64,000 bases of DNA from an uncultured Clostridia bacterium (lineage in GTDB: Bacteria > Bacillota > Clostridia > UMGS1810), in contig CAKSPF010000005.1 in NCBI GenBank assembly GCA_934481345.1, forward strand, positions 1-64,000, given 5' to 3'. Position numbers and translations under genes: made by a program. Each line of letters opens with the position of its first letter. The stretch's first letter is position 1. Below the pieces are notes generated by a model, which was given only the letters and a program-made list of their open reading frames with translations, did no database searches and was not told the DNA's origin. This document shows positions 7,887 through 17,097 of the stretch, piece by piece.

Positions 7887-8602
7887 ACGCAAAGATTATA
7901 ACCGTATGGGGTGCAAACGGCTGCGGTAAAACGACTGTTTCGGCAAATCTCGCGGCAGCAATAGCGGACAGAAACTTTATGACCTGTGTTATTTCGTCAA
8001 AGCTGATTTACGGTGAAATGCAAAGCGTTTTCGGAAAGCGTGTTGAGCAGGACAGAGGGATATATAAAGCAATATCAGGCGGCGGAACAAGAAATATGTT
8101 TGAGGCTACCGATAATCCTAATCTGTTTTTCCTGTCACCGCCTAACTTCTTTGACGCAATGTTATTGACCGCAGTTTCGGCAGACAGTATTAAAGAGCTT
8201 ATAGAGGACTGTGCAATTCGGTTTGACTATATCATTATTGACGGCAGTGAGGAACTTAACAATCCGATTTCAAGCACAGGCCTTACAATGTCAAACAAAA
8301 TAATCCGTGTGTATAAGGTTTGTGCGAAAGACTGCATCTGGCATAATGCAGTGGAAAATCTCACAAGTCTTCTTCATATCAGAAACAAGACGATAAATGT
8401 AATTAACGGGTATGATAAGACCTGTGACAAAATGGCGTTTTTAAGCGGAACGAATATAAAGCCCGATTTTGAGCTGCCGTATGTCGCAAATTGCAGCACA
8501 CTCATAAATTCAGGCAAGCTGATTATAAACAGTAAATCCGGCGGCGGTCAGTATAAAAAAGTAATTCAGAGGCTTGCAAGCCAGGCAATGTTGGGAGGAT
8601 GA
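7883..8602 (+). CDS. ParA/MinD-like ATPase, second pilus-locus paralog
   Basis: 239 residues with a canonical deviant-type P-loop WGANGCGKTTVSANLA near residue 9 and a switch-like DYIIIDGSEEL near 118. Unlike the TadZ-like protein upstream it keeps the catalytic lysine, so it can probably bind and hydrolyse ATP. It lies between the cpaB-like and tadA genes with overlapping or near-overlapping reading frames and most likely helps position the assembly machine. A role in gene regulation cannot be excluded. Confidence 0.7.
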   Translation: MNAKIITVWGANGCGKTTVSANLAAAIADRNFMTCVISSKLIYGEMQSVFGKRVEQDRGIYKAISGGGTRNMFEATDNPNLFFLSPPNFFDAMLLTAVSADSIKELIEDCAIRFDYIIIDGSEELNNPISSTGLTMSNKIIRVYKVCAKDCIWHNAVENLTSLLHIRNKTINVINGYDKTCDKMAFLSGTNIKPDFELPYVANCSTLINSGKLIINSKSGGGQYKKVIQRLASQAMLGG

Positions 8603-8608
8603 TGCGGT

Positions 8609-9985
8609 ATGGTTGATATTTTTAATATAAACGACTTGATATATAAAATCAATGCAGGTACAAAATCAGAGCATATTGCGGTGCAAAATGAAAGCAGCTA
8701 TAAAGATGTTCTTGATAAGATAAGGCACATTATATCGCAGAATCATTCTGCCGAACTTATAAATGTTATGTATTCTGATGAGGCAAAGGAAAAACTCAAA
8801 AACCTTATAGTGAGATACCTTAATCAGAATAAACTGTCGGTTGCCGAGTGCGCAAGCATTTCCGAGCTTGCAGACAAGATATATGAAGATATGGCGGGGT
8901 TCGGTATCCTTTCAAAGTACATTACCGATCCGAATGTTGAGGAAATCAATGTGAACGCTTGGAACAGTATAGAGGTTATTTATCCGGACGGTATCCGAAT
9001 GCTTGATGAAACATTCATAAATCCCGATGATTGTATGGATAAAATCAAAAAGATGGTTTGGCTTGGCGGCAGCATTATTGACGGTTCAAATCCGAAGGTT
9101 GACAGCTTTATCGGTGAAGGTATCCGTATTTCGGCGATTATTCCGCCTTGCGTTGATAAAAAGACCGGCGGTGTTGCCTCAATAAGACGGCAAAAGAAAA
9201 ATGTTATAACAAGAAAGCTGATGATTGAATACGGCAGTGCCGTCGATGAGGAACTGGATTTTCTTTCGCTTTGCGTGAACAACGGAGTTTCGCTTGCGAT
9301 AGCCGGTTCGACAGGCAGCGGTAAAACAACGGATTTAAGCTATCTTATTGAGTGCCTTGACGCAGACAAGCGTGTATACACTATAGAAGATACCAGAGAG
9401 CTTAACATTGCAAAGCTGAACGATAAGGGAATAATGGAAAACCGCGTTGTTCAGACAGTAACAAAGGACGGAGTAAATCCCGTAACTATGGATGATTTAT
9501 TAAAAGAGGCGTTACGATTTCACCCGGATGTTATAATCCCGGCGGAAATGCGAGGCGGCGAGGCGCTTACGGCAGTTGAGGCAGGCAGAACAGGTCATAC
9601 AATTATAAGCACTCTTCACGCAAATTCGGCAATAGACGCATATAACAGAATACTTTCAATGTGCGTGTCAACGGGTGTCAGATTATCGGAAAGCAAACTC
9701 TTAGAATTTATTCTGGAAGCGATGCCGCTTGTGCTTTTCAAAAGGCAGCTTCCTGACGGCAGGCGTGTATATGACGAAATATTTGAAGGGCAACGAGTTG
9801 AAAACGGAAGGATTGTCGGACAGACGCTTTACAAATATGAGATTAAGGAAAACATATACGGAGAGGACGGCAAGGTTAAGCGTGTGATAGGTTCTCACGC
9901 ACAGAAAAACAAAATGTCCGAACCGCTTCTTGCAAGACTGAAATACGGCGGTGCGTCCAATGAGATGCTGAAAGAATTTATGTGA
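8609..9985 (+). CDS. tadA: TadA/CpaF-type secretion ATPase
   Basis: 458 residues. The N-terminal domain contains the TadA/CpaF-like block GFGILSKYITDPNVEEINVN near residue 100. The ATPase core shows Walker A GSTGSGKTT near 232, Asp-box EDTRELN near 256, Walker B IIPAEMRGGEA near 305 and His-box HTIISTLHAN near 325. This hexameric ATPase powers assembly of Flp-type filaments on the cytoplasmic side of the membrane. It begins 7 bases after the ParA-like gene and is followed by tadB and tadC, the standard Tad order. Confidence 0.9.
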   Translation: MVDIFNINDLIYKINAGTKSEHIAVQNESSYKDVLDKIRHIISQNHSAELINVMYSDEAKEKLKNLIVRYLNQNKLSVAECASISELADKIYEDMAGFGILSKYITDPNVEEINVNAWNSIEVIYPDGIRMLDETFINPDDCMDKIKKMVWLGGSIIDGSNPKVDSFIGEGIRISAIIPPCVDKKTGGVASIRRQKKNVITRKLMIEYGSAVDEELDFLSLCVNNGVSLAIAGSTGSGKTTDLSYLIECLDADKRVYTIEDTRELNIAKLNDKGIMENRVVQTVTKDGVNPVTMDDLLKEALRFHPDVIIPAEMRGGEALTAVEAGRTGHTIISTLHANSAIDAYNRILSMCVSTGVRLSESKLLEFILEAMPLVLFKRQLPDGRRVYDEIFEGQRVENGRIVGQTLYKYEIKENIYGEDGKVKRVIGSHAQKNKMSEPLLARLKYGGASNEMLKEFM

Positions 9986-9999
9986 GGAGATGGTTATAA

Positions 10000-10905
10000 T
10001 TGCAAAGTATGATATCTATTATGGTATTCGCGCTCCTTGTAACAGGGAGTTTTTTTATTTTCGGAATAAAGCTGCCGAAAAAGAAAAATATCATCTCAAT
10101 TTCCAAAACGACAGCAAAGAACAAAAGAAAAGATGTTGATGATAAGTTCTCGAAACTTTCTTTGTTTGAAAAGCTCTTTGTTGCCGTAAAGAACACGGTT
10201 ACAATGAGCGGTTTCAAGATGCAGACATTCTATTTTGCCTCAGCTGTCGCAATATTCGGCGGAATAGGCATAGGAAAGTTCTTGTTTATGGATAATTTTC
10301 TGGCGTTTGTCACGGGTTTGGCAATGATACCGATGCCGTATATACTTTTTAAGGTGCGTGCAAGGTGGTATCGGCGAAATCAGGATGAAATGCTCGAAAA
10401 CTCTATGAACCTGATAACAAACAGTTATTTGGGTTGTAATGATATTATAACGGCAGTCAATGATAATCTTGACAAGCTGGACACACCGAAGCCGTTTGCG
10501 GAGTTTGTTACCGATGTCACACTTATTGACTCAAACATTAAAAGAGCGCTTATGAAGCTGGAACTGAAAATTGGCAATAAGTATTTTTCGGAGTGGATTG
10601 ACATACTGATTCTTGCACAGGAAAAGTCGGGAGATTACCGATTTATATTACCGGCAGTGGTTCAGAGTATGAATGACGCAAAACGGCTACAGATAGAGGC
10701 TGACACGGTTATGATGGCAGTGTGGAGAGATTATTTTACTTCAATAGCGCTTTCATTTTCGATAATACCTCTTTTAAGATGGTCTAATGATGCGTGGTTT
10801 GATATTTTGGTCGGTTCATTTGTCGGCAAGCTGCTTATTGTGCTGATGCTCTTTATGACAGTTGTTTCAGCGTGCATTACAATGAAAATAAACAAGCCGC
10901 TTTAG
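10000..10905 (+). CDS. tadB: TadB-like inner-membrane platform protein
   Basis: 301 residues with a TTG start after GAGGAGATGG. Membrane segments are visible near the N-terminus (ISIMVFALLVTGSFFIFGI), around 75-115 and at the C-terminus (about 245-300); the cytoplasmic loop between carries the T2SSF-type helices. TadB and TadC together form the membrane platform that TadA rotates or remodels. Directly downstream of tadA with a 14-base gap. Confidence 0.8.
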   Translation: MQSMISIMVFALLVTGSFFIFGIKLPKKKNIISISKTTAKNKRKDVDDKFSKLSLFEKLFVAVKNTVTMSGFKMQTFYFASAVAIFGGIGIGKFLFMDNFLAFVTGLAMIPMPYILFKVRARWYRRNQDEMLENSMNLITNSYLGCNDIITAVNDNLDKLDTPKPFAEFVTDVTLIDSNIKRALMKLELKIGNKYFSEWIDILILAQEKSGDYRFILPAVVQSMNDAKRLQIEADTVMMAVWRDYFTSIALSFSIIPLLRWSNDAWFDILVGSFVGKLLIVLMLFMTVVSACITMKINKPL

Positions 10906-10919
10906 AAGGGAGGGTAAAT

Positions 10920-11792
10920 ATGATATATTTTGTTGTTTTTATTCTTCTTTCTGTCGGCTTTATGTCCTTGTCAAACGAGATATTGGGGCTTCCGCCGTAT
11001 GCAACGGCGAAGGGAGTCAAGCTCGCAACAAAGAAGGAACAGTCTATCGGAAATGTGCTTCTGCAAACGGCGGTTATGCCTGTTGTGAAATTGGCTGCTC
11101 CGCTTATAATAATGGCGGACTTTAAGGAAAAGAGAATGTCAAAACAGCTTAAAAGAGCCGGTATTCCCCTGTCACCCAAGGAATACTGTGCGAGGTCGAT
11201 TGTAATGGCAGCCGGAACGGGTATTCTTTCGTATATTATGCTTGCCTGCACAATGAAGAAAATGAGCGTAGTTGCAATAATACTTGGTGTTGTGGTGTAT
11301 TTCCACTTTAACGGAGAAATCAAAGACAAACTCAAAGCAAAAGACAAGCTAATTGAGGCGGAACTTCCGAAATTTATCCGCGCTGTTGTTCAGGGATTGA
11401 AAACAGAAAAGGATATTATAAAACTCCTGGAAACCTATCAGACTATTGCCGGTCCCGGACTCAAATATGACATAGAAGTCCTTATTATGGATCTGAAGTC
11501 TGGCAATTTTGAAGAGGGAATGACGGAGTTTGACAAAAGGCTTGGCAACAGTTATGTTTCAAGACTTTCAAAAGCTCTGATTGCCGTCAATCGCGGCGAT
11601 GATCAGAGTTCGATGCTTAATTATCTTCTGTCGGATATGGGACTTCTGGCAAAAGAAATGATGCAGAGAGAATTAAACAAAAGGCCGGGCAGGGTAAAAA
11701 TGCTTGTAATACCGATTGTAATTGTCGCTGTGGCGGCTTTATTTTATGTAATCGGTATGAATCTTTTTACATCGCTCGGCGGAATTATGTAG
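10920..11792 (+). CDS. tadC: TadC-like inner-membrane platform protein
   Basis: About 290 residues. ATG 10920 follows GGGAGGG; upstream in-frame ATG codons lie within tadB and lack a ribosome site. Predicted membrane segments at the N-terminus, near 95-125 and at the C-terminus (MLVIPIVIVAVAALFYVIGMNLF), with a T2SSF-like cytoplasmic region containing LPKFIRAVVQGLKTEKDIIKLL. Second platform subunit of the Tad machine. Confidence 0.8.
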   Translation: MIYFVVFILLSVGFMSLSNEILGLPPYATAKGVKLATKKEQSIGNVLLQTAVMPVVKLAAPLIIMADFKEKRMSKQLKRAGIPLSPKEYCARSIVMAAGTGILSYIMLACTMKKMSVVAIILGVVVYFHFNGEIKDKLKAKDKLIEAELPKFIRAVVQGLKTEKDIIKLLETYQTIAGPGLKYDIEVLIMDLKSGNFEEGMTEFDKRLGNSYVSRLSKALIAVNRGDDQSSMLNYLLSDMGLLAKEMMQRELNKRPGRVKMLVIPIVIVAVAALFYVIGMNLFTSLGGIM

Positions 11793-11808
11793 AAAGGCGG
11801 TAGAATTT

Positions 11809-12030
11809 ATGCAAAAACTTATGTGCAAAGCAAAAAATGCGTCAGCAAAGATGTGCCTGCGGGTTAAGGACATTATGACAAACACGGACGGCGATCAGAT
11901 AACGGGCTGGCTCATTGTTGTGCTTTTGGTTGTTGTGGTCGGGGCATTTTTCCTGAGTACATACAAAACCACAATAACCGAGGTGTGGGATGCAATCGTA
12001 GATAAAATCTACGCTACATTCGGAATTTAA
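11809..12030 (+). CDS. Flp-like pilin subunit
   Basis: 73 residues. A basic N-terminus is followed by DGDQITGWLIVVLLVVVV, a polar/glycine boundary leading into one long hydrophobic helix, and a short soluble tail. Size, position straight after tadC and the single helix fit a Flp-type or class III signal pilin. The classical GxxxxEY processing site of Flp1 is not obvious, so it could be a divergent or minor subunit. Confidence 0.65.
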   Translation: MQKLMCKAKNASAKMCLRVKDIMTNTDGDQITGWLIVVLLVVVVGAFFLSTYKTTITEVWDAIVDKIYATFGI

Positions 12031-12048
12031 GAAAAGAGGTGAAAATCC

Positions 12049-12468
12049 TTGAGAAAGAAGAGAGCAAGCGCTTATTATGAGCTTATTATTAAAACTTTGG
12101 TGTTTATAACCCTGATAGCGACAGCAATTTCGTTTTTCGGGATTTTCACCACATACCTTAACTTAAGCTATGCGGCACGGCGGGTTACAAGAGAAATTGA
12201 GATAAGCGGTCAGGTCACATCGGCAACATATTCGCTCTTCAATTCAATGAAAACGAATACCAACATCGGTGATGATGCCACAATGAGTGTGTCGGCAGAT
12301 TATTTTAATGCCGGAGCAAAGAAAATTCAGCTTCGCGAAAATTTTACCGTGACCTGCCGTACATCATATCGAATAAATGTATTCACGCCTACCGGCGGCA
12401 ATCCGGTGGGCTTTGATATACCGATAGCAGTGAGGCTTACGGGTATGAGCGAAAAATTTTGGAAGTGA
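12049..12468 (+). CDS. DUF4320/TadE-like pseudopilin
   Basis: 139 residues from a TTG start behind GAGGTGA. A basic N-terminus (MRKKRASAYYELIIK) leads into a single membrane helix (about 14-38) followed by a soluble beta-rich domain beginning YAARRVTREIEISG. This layout resembles DUF4320 proteins, which accompany Tad-type ATPase genes in Clostridia and are TadE-like. Likely a minor pilin or initiation subunit. The ORF closes the Tad part of the locus. Confidence 0.65.
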   Translation: MRKKRASAYYELIIKTLVFITLIATAISFFGIFTTYLNLSYAARRVTREIEISGQVTSATYSLFNSMKTNTNIGDDATMSVSADYFNAGAKKIQLRENFTVTCRTSYRINVFTPTGGNPVGFDIPIAVRLTGMSEKFWK

Positions 12469-12480
12469 AGCGATAGAGAA

Positions 12481-13569
12481 TTGAATCAAATAATTAAATA
12501 TGCGGTTGAGAACAACGCATCCGATATTCACATTACGGAAAATAAAGTCGGGTGGGTTAGGGTTAAAGGCAAGCTTTTTCAATATGGCGAAAAAGTAACG
12601 CTATCCGAAATTGACGAGTTTATTGAGCTTGTTATCCCGGGAATGGCAGAGGAATACACTGCTTTTCGGGAAAAACGCAGAATAAACCCTATTGACGGTG
12701 CATTCAAGTATATGTTCAGACGATTCAGAATTAACATATACAAAGGAATGGATGGCGTTAACCTGGCAATAAGACTTTTGTCGGATAAAATACTGTCCCT
12801 TGAGGAACTGTCACTGCCAAAGGATGTCGAAAAATTCACAAAACTAAAATCGGGATTGTTTCTGGTTGTGGGAACAACCGGCAGCGGTAAATCAACAACG
12901 CTTGCGTCGGTAATTGATTATATAAATCACGACAGGAGCGAGAATATATTAACGGTCGAACAGCCGATAGAATATGTTCATACACCCGATAAATGCAGAA
13001 TTGAGCAGATTGAGGTGGGTGTTCATGTGGAAAGCTTTGAAATGGCAACAGTCGCAGCAATGAGGCAAAATCCGAATATAATACTTGTCGGTGAGATGCG
13101 TGACTTGGAAACAATACAGAACGCAATAACGCTGGCGGAAACAGGGCATGTTGTTTACGGCACTCTGCACGCAAAGAGTGTAACCGATACGGTTGACAGA
13201 ATAATTGATGTGTTTCCTCCAAAGCAGCAAGACCAGATAAGGCTTCAGCTTGCAGGCGTCCTCAAAGGCGTAATGCATCAGACGCTTGTGCGCGGACCTA
13301 AAGAAAACCTTGTTCCTTTGATAGAGCTTATGTCTGTTGATGATGTAACGGCGGCTATGATTCTCGGAAAACAACGCTCAAATTCAATCCGTGATTATCT
13401 GCGGGGAAAATCGGCAATGGGAAATGTTCATATTGCGGATAATGCAGCCTGGCATGTCAGAGAGGGCAGGCTTGATTTGGAAAGCGTCAAATCACTTCTT
13501 GCGCCGGATGACTTTGCCATAGTGAGGAGTATTTCCGCACCGAATGAAAAGAAAAGAGGTTTTAACTGA
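12481..13569 (+). CDS. pilT: PilT-type retraction ATPase
   Basis: 362 residues from a TTG start. The opening ENNASDIHIT and RVKGKL match the PilT N-terminal domain. Walker A GTTGSGKSTT lies near residue 133, Asp-box ENILTVEQPIEY near 158, Walker B IILVGEMRD near 200 and His-box HVVYGTLHAKS near 223. The motif AIRLL, conserved in PilT proteins, is near 95. PilT depolymerizes type IV pili and gives twitching motility or DNA uptake. The stop overlaps the pilB start by one base. Its presence shows that the type IV part is meant to be dynamic. Confidence 0.9.
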   Translation: MNQIIKYAVENNASDIHITENKVGWVRVKGKLFQYGEKVTLSEIDEFIELVIPGMAEEYTAFREKRRINPIDGAFKYMFRRFRINIYKGMDGVNLAIRLLSDKILSLEELSLPKDVEKFTKLKSGLFLVVGTTGSGKSTTLASVIDYINHDRSENILTVEQPIEYVHTPDKCRIEQIEVGVHVESFEMATVAAMRQNPNIILVGEMRDLETIQNAITLAETGHVVYGTLHAKSVTDTVDRIIDVFPPKQQDQIRLQLAGVLKGVMHQTLVRGPKENLVPLIELMSVDDVTAAMILGKQRSNSIRDYLRGKSAMGNVHIADNAAWHVREGRLDLESVKSLLAPDDFAIVRSISAPNEKKRGFN

Positions 13570-15248
13570 TGGCAGTGTCGCTTATAAAATATGCATTCAG
13601 CATTGGCGTGCTGAATGAACAGCAGCTTACAAAAGCCGAACAGTATAAGACCGAAACAGGTTCAAATGACGAAACCGTTATCAGGGATATGAAACTTTTA
13701 AGCGATGAAAAGCTCCTGAAAGTGTACGGAAGTCTGTATGGATACAATACGGAGTATGAGGTTGAGAGTAAGGATACGGGACTTGCACAGCAATTTAAGC
13801 TGCGTGACCTGAAAACTAATTCCTTCTATCCCGTTCAAACGGGCAGCAGAATAACACTCTATACCTCGCAGCCGTCGCAGCTTTTATACATAGAGGATGC
13901 TGTTCGTGACAAAACAGGATATAAGGGCGGATTTGATTATGTTATCACAACTGACAATTCCGTTTCAAAGCTGATCGAGTACGCATTTAAGGATAACGAC
14001 GAAGGCGTGAACGATGCGGATTTTGATATATCCGGCGAAGGACTCACGAACAATGTTATTTATGATGTAGCTGAAAATGACTCATCGGGCGTTGTAAATT
14101 GGGTAAATAAGATTTTCAGGGACGCTGTTGAAAACCGAATATCGGATGTCCACTTTGAGCCTCAGGAGGACGGATTTTATATTCGATTCAGAAGTGACGG
14201 TTCGCTTAAAATTGAACACAAGCTGCCGCTTAATTCGGCAAGACAGATTATAAACCGAATTAAAACGATGTCTAACCTTGATGTAAACACATCGAAAGCA
14301 ATTCAGGACGGCAACTGTCGGCTTGATTTATTCGGCAAGGTAGTTGACCTGCGTGTTTCCGTTATACCGGCAGTAAACGGCGAAAATCTTGTTGTCAGAG
14401 TTCTTGACCAGAATAAGATGAGCCTTGATGTGTCAATGATAGGCTTTTCAAAAGAAAATGAAAATAAGTTTTTGAAGATAATTCAAAAGCCGAAAGGAAT
14501 AATTCTTCTGACGGGACCGACAGGCAGCGGAAAAAGCACCTCGCTTTATGCGGCTTTGTCGGCGCTTAACACAACCGACAGATGCATTATCACATTTGAG
14601 GATCCCATTGAATACAGAATCCCCGGAATTGTGCAAGTGCAGATAAATCAGGCAATGGGCGTTACATTTCCGCAGGCTCTGAAAAGCGGACTCAGACAGG
14701 ATATAGAGGTTGCTCTTGTCGGAGAGATTCGAGATATGGAAACTGCGTCAATAGCGTTTGACGCTGCAAATACAGGACATATGGTATTTTCGACACTTCA
14801 TACAAACAGTGCGGCATCTTCGATTTTAAGACTTGTTAAAATGGGTGTCGAACCATATATTATATCGTCAACACTCATTGCGGTTATCAATCAGCGCCTT
14901 GCAAAAAGAATATGCCCGTATTGCAAGGAAGAATATCATCTTGAAAAAGACTCGCCGTACAGAAAAGTATTAAAATGCGGAGATAAAGATGTCAGACTGT
15001 ATCGAGGTCGTGGTTGCAGCAAATGCGGAGGCGACGGATACAAGGGCAGAGTTGCAATACAGGAGTTTCTCATTCTGAACGAGGAACTCGGCGAAATACT
15101 CGATAAAGGCGGAACAACCTTTGAAATAGAGCAGGCAGCGGTGAAAAACGGGATGAAAAAAATCCAGCAGGACGGTATAGAAAAAGCTCTTGCCGGAATT
15201 ACGACGCTTGATGAAGTTCACAGAACGGTATTTTTTGATGAACTGTAA
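13569..15248 (+). CDS. pilB: PilB/GspE-type assembly ATPase
   Basis: 559 residues. The N-terminal GspE-N/MshEN-like domain (about 1-140) is followed by a linker and the motor: SDVHFEPQ near 192, Walker A GPTGSGKST near 315, Asp-box EDPIEY near 342, Walker B VALVGEIRD near 378 and His-box HMVFSTLHTN near 400. The zinc-binding tetracysteine CPYC...CSKC near 450-480 is intact. This hexamer drives type IV pilus extension. It lies between pilT and pilM. Confidence 0.92.
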   Translation: MAVSLIKYAFSIGVLNEQQLTKAEQYKTETGSNDETVIRDMKLLSDEKLLKVYGSLYGYNTEYEVESKDTGLAQQFKLRDLKTNSFYPVQTGSRITLYTSQPSQLLYIEDAVRDKTGYKGGFDYVITTDNSVSKLIEYAFKDNDEGVNDADFDISGEGLTNNVIYDVAENDSSGVVNWVNKIFRDAVENRISDVHFEPQEDGFYIRFRSDGSLKIEHKLPLNSARQIINRIKTMSNLDVNTSKAIQDGNCRLDLFGKVVDLRVSVIPAVNGENLVVRVLDQNKMSLDVSMIGFSKENENKFLKIIQKPKGIILLTGPTGSGKSTSLYAALSALNTTDRCIITFEDPIEYRIPGIVQVQINQAMGVTFPQALKSGLRQDIEVALVGEIRDMETASIAFDAANTGHMVFSTLHTNSAASSILRLVKMGVEPYIISSTLIAVINQRLAKRICPYCKEEYHLEKDSPYRKVLKCGDKDVRLYRGRGCSKCGGDGYKGRVAIQEFLILNEELGEILDKGGTTFEIEQAAVKNGMKKIQQDGIEKALAGITTLDEVHRTVFFDEL

Positions 15249-15267
15249 AAAGGAGGTAAATGTTGCA

Positions 15268-16359
15268 TTGGATGCATTGATAAAAAACAATATAATTAAA
15301 AAGAATAAGCTGGCGGTTGATATAGGCACATATGCTGCAAGAGTATTGGAAATTCACTATGCGGCAAAGAAGGTAACGGTTACGGCGTCAAAAGAGATAA
15401 ACAGCAAGGATTATACCGACGGCGGTGAAATAAGTTTCTCGCTTCTCGCGGCAAAAATTGACGCCGAAATGTCGGGACAGGGCAGAGGCGATGTTATGGT
15501 GTCCGTCCCCGGTGACCTGTGTGAAAACAAAATAATAACCGTGAAAAATAAAAAGGAGTCGGAAATTCCGAAGATAATAAAAAAGGACTATATGACATTC
15601 GGCCGTGTAAATCCCGTTACTCATGTTGTTGACTATGCCTTCCTGGGCAAGCGTGAGGAGGAAGGAGACACGGTTTTTTATTATCTTGTTTCCGCCATAC
15701 AAAAAAGTGTTGCCGGAGAAATTGTATCGGCATTTGAAAAACATAAGCTGAAGGTTAAAACGATTGTAAGCAGCGTATATAATCAGATTTGCCTTTCGGA
15801 ATTATACTTTGATGAATACGAACACCTAAACAGACTGTTTGTGGATTTCGGAGCAAATTCCACAAGAATAACAGCGTTTTCGGAAGGTATGCCCGTGTAT
15901 ACGAGAAGTATTGAAACGGGATTTAATTCGTATGTGACCGGCATATTTGATACCGATGAGGAGGCAGGCAAGCCTGAAATTGTCCGGGCGCTTGTAAATG
16001 TCGGAGAACACACAGATCTTGCACCCGATATTATCGGCGGATATTTTAATACGCTTGACTTTAATGTATATAAAAAGTGTATTGAAGAAACCGGCGATTA
16101 CCTTGCAACGGATATTTCCCGTGTTATTGATTTATGTGCGACAAATGATTTTTCGGTGTCGAAAATATATTGCACGGGTTATGCTGTCAAAGGGCTTGAA
16201 AGACGGATTGCAGATAAATGCGGTGTTGATGTTGAGGCGGCAGTGTTTAATTCGGCAGACGAAAAAGACGGCAAAGATTATACGCTTGAAATTGATGATG
16301 TGTATATGAACGAAGGCTTTTCAAATGCTGTCGGACTCGGCATTTATCCGATGCTGTAA
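15268..16359 (+). CDS. pilM: PilM-like actin-fold pilus assembly protein
   Basis: About 363 residues. LAVDIGTYAARVLEI near residue 14 is the phosphate-1 motif of the actin/FtsA-like fold; LFVDFGANSTRITAF near 190 is the second. PilM is a cytoplasmic ATP-binding protein that docks to the N-terminus of PilN. The start is chosen as TTG 15268 because AGGAGG (15251-15256) lies just before; in-frame ATG codons at 15190 and 15238 lie inside pilB and have no such site. Spacing of 11 bases is somewhat long, so the next TTG (15277) is an alternative. Confidence 0.82.
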   Translation: MDALIKNNIIKKNKLAVDIGTYAARVLEIHYAAKKVTVTASKEINSKDYTDGGEISFSLLAAKIDAEMSGQGRGDVMVSVPGDLCENKIITVKNKKESEIPKIIKKDYMTFGRVNPVTHVVDYAFLGKREEEGDTVFYYLVSAIQKSVAGEIVSAFEKHKLKVKTIVSSVYNQICLSELYFDEYEHLNRLFVDFGANSTRITAFSEGMPVYTRSIETGFNSYVTGIFDTDEEAGKPEIVRALVNVGEHTDLAPDIIGGYFNTLDFNVYKKCIEETGDYLATDISRVIDLCATNDFSVSKIYCTGYAVKGLERRIADKCGVDVEAAVFNSADEKDGKDYTLEIDDVYMNEGFSNAVGLGIYPML

Positions 16360-16371
16360 AGGAGGCATACT

Positions 16372-17097
16372 ATGAATTCAAAAAAGAAACTTAATTTGCT
16401 TCCTGATGAAGTAAAAAACAGGTACGCAAACAGATACCTTGCTTATACGGCTTCGGTACTCGGCGGCATAATGGTACTTCTTCTGGTAATTCAATATGTG
16501 CATATAGGAATGCTTTCGTGGCAGACCAATCGAATTATTGAGAAGAACGAAAAATATGACAACGAGAAAAATGTTATTGTGGATTTGGAAAAATCCATAA
16601 AGCAGTATCAGACATTTCTCTCGGACTACGAAAACGATTGTTTCCCGTTTTCGCTCTTTATGTATGATATTGAGTCCAAAAGACCGTCGGATGTGTTTAT
16701 CATTTCCGTTGATTCTGAGGATCGGTTGATAAACGAGGGTGTACAGGAAAAGAAACAGACTGAAAATGCCGAGGACACAAAGAAAGCAGAGAAAACTGAT
16801 GAATCGGAAGAAAAGCCGGAAACAGAAAATGCCGATAAAGATGCGGAAAAACAGGCATACCAAACTGACGAAAAAGCTGCGAAACCCGAAATAAAGTATA
16901 CAGAGGATTTATCCGGTCAAAGAATAGTTATTCGCGGTTATGGCGGGAAACAGGAGTCGATTTCAAACTTCATCTATGATATAGCCCATCTTTCATATAT
17001 CAACAATGCTGAAATTACGGCTATTGAGGAACATAAGATAGAGAACGGCGTATACAATATATTTGAAATAACGGTAACGGGAGGTGTATATAATTGA
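16372..17097 (+). CDS. pilN: PilN-like assembly protein
   Basis: 241 residues. The short cytoplasmic N-terminus KKKLNLLPDEVKNRY is the PilM-binding motif typical of PilN; one membrane helix (about 25-48) and a coiled-coil segment follow. A highly charged lysine/glutamate insert (about 125-165, with EKPETENADKDAEK) separates it from a ferredoxin-like C-terminal domain. Part of the PilMNO alignment complex. Stop overlaps the pilO start by 4 bases. Confidence 0.8.
   Translation: MNSKKKLNLLPDEVKNRYANRYLAYTASVLGGIMVLLLVIQYVHIGMLSWQTNRIIEKNEKYDNEKNVIVDLEKSIKQYQTFLSDYENDCFPFSLFMYDIESKRPSDVFIISVDSEDRLINEGVQEKKQTENAEDTKKAEKTDESEEKPETENADKDAEKQAYQTDEKAAKPEIKYTEDLSGQRIVIRGYGGKQESISNFIYDIAHLSYINNAEITAIEEHKIENGVYNIFEITVTGGVYN

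Noticed and set aside
12836..13374. Long minus-strand frames opposite pilT
   Set aside because: No ribosome sites and cysteine/histidine-rich unnatural composition; shadows of the plus-strand gene.
15190..15267. Longer PilM starting within pilB
   Set aside because: No ribosome site, overlap with the end of PilB and no conserved residues before LDALIKNN.
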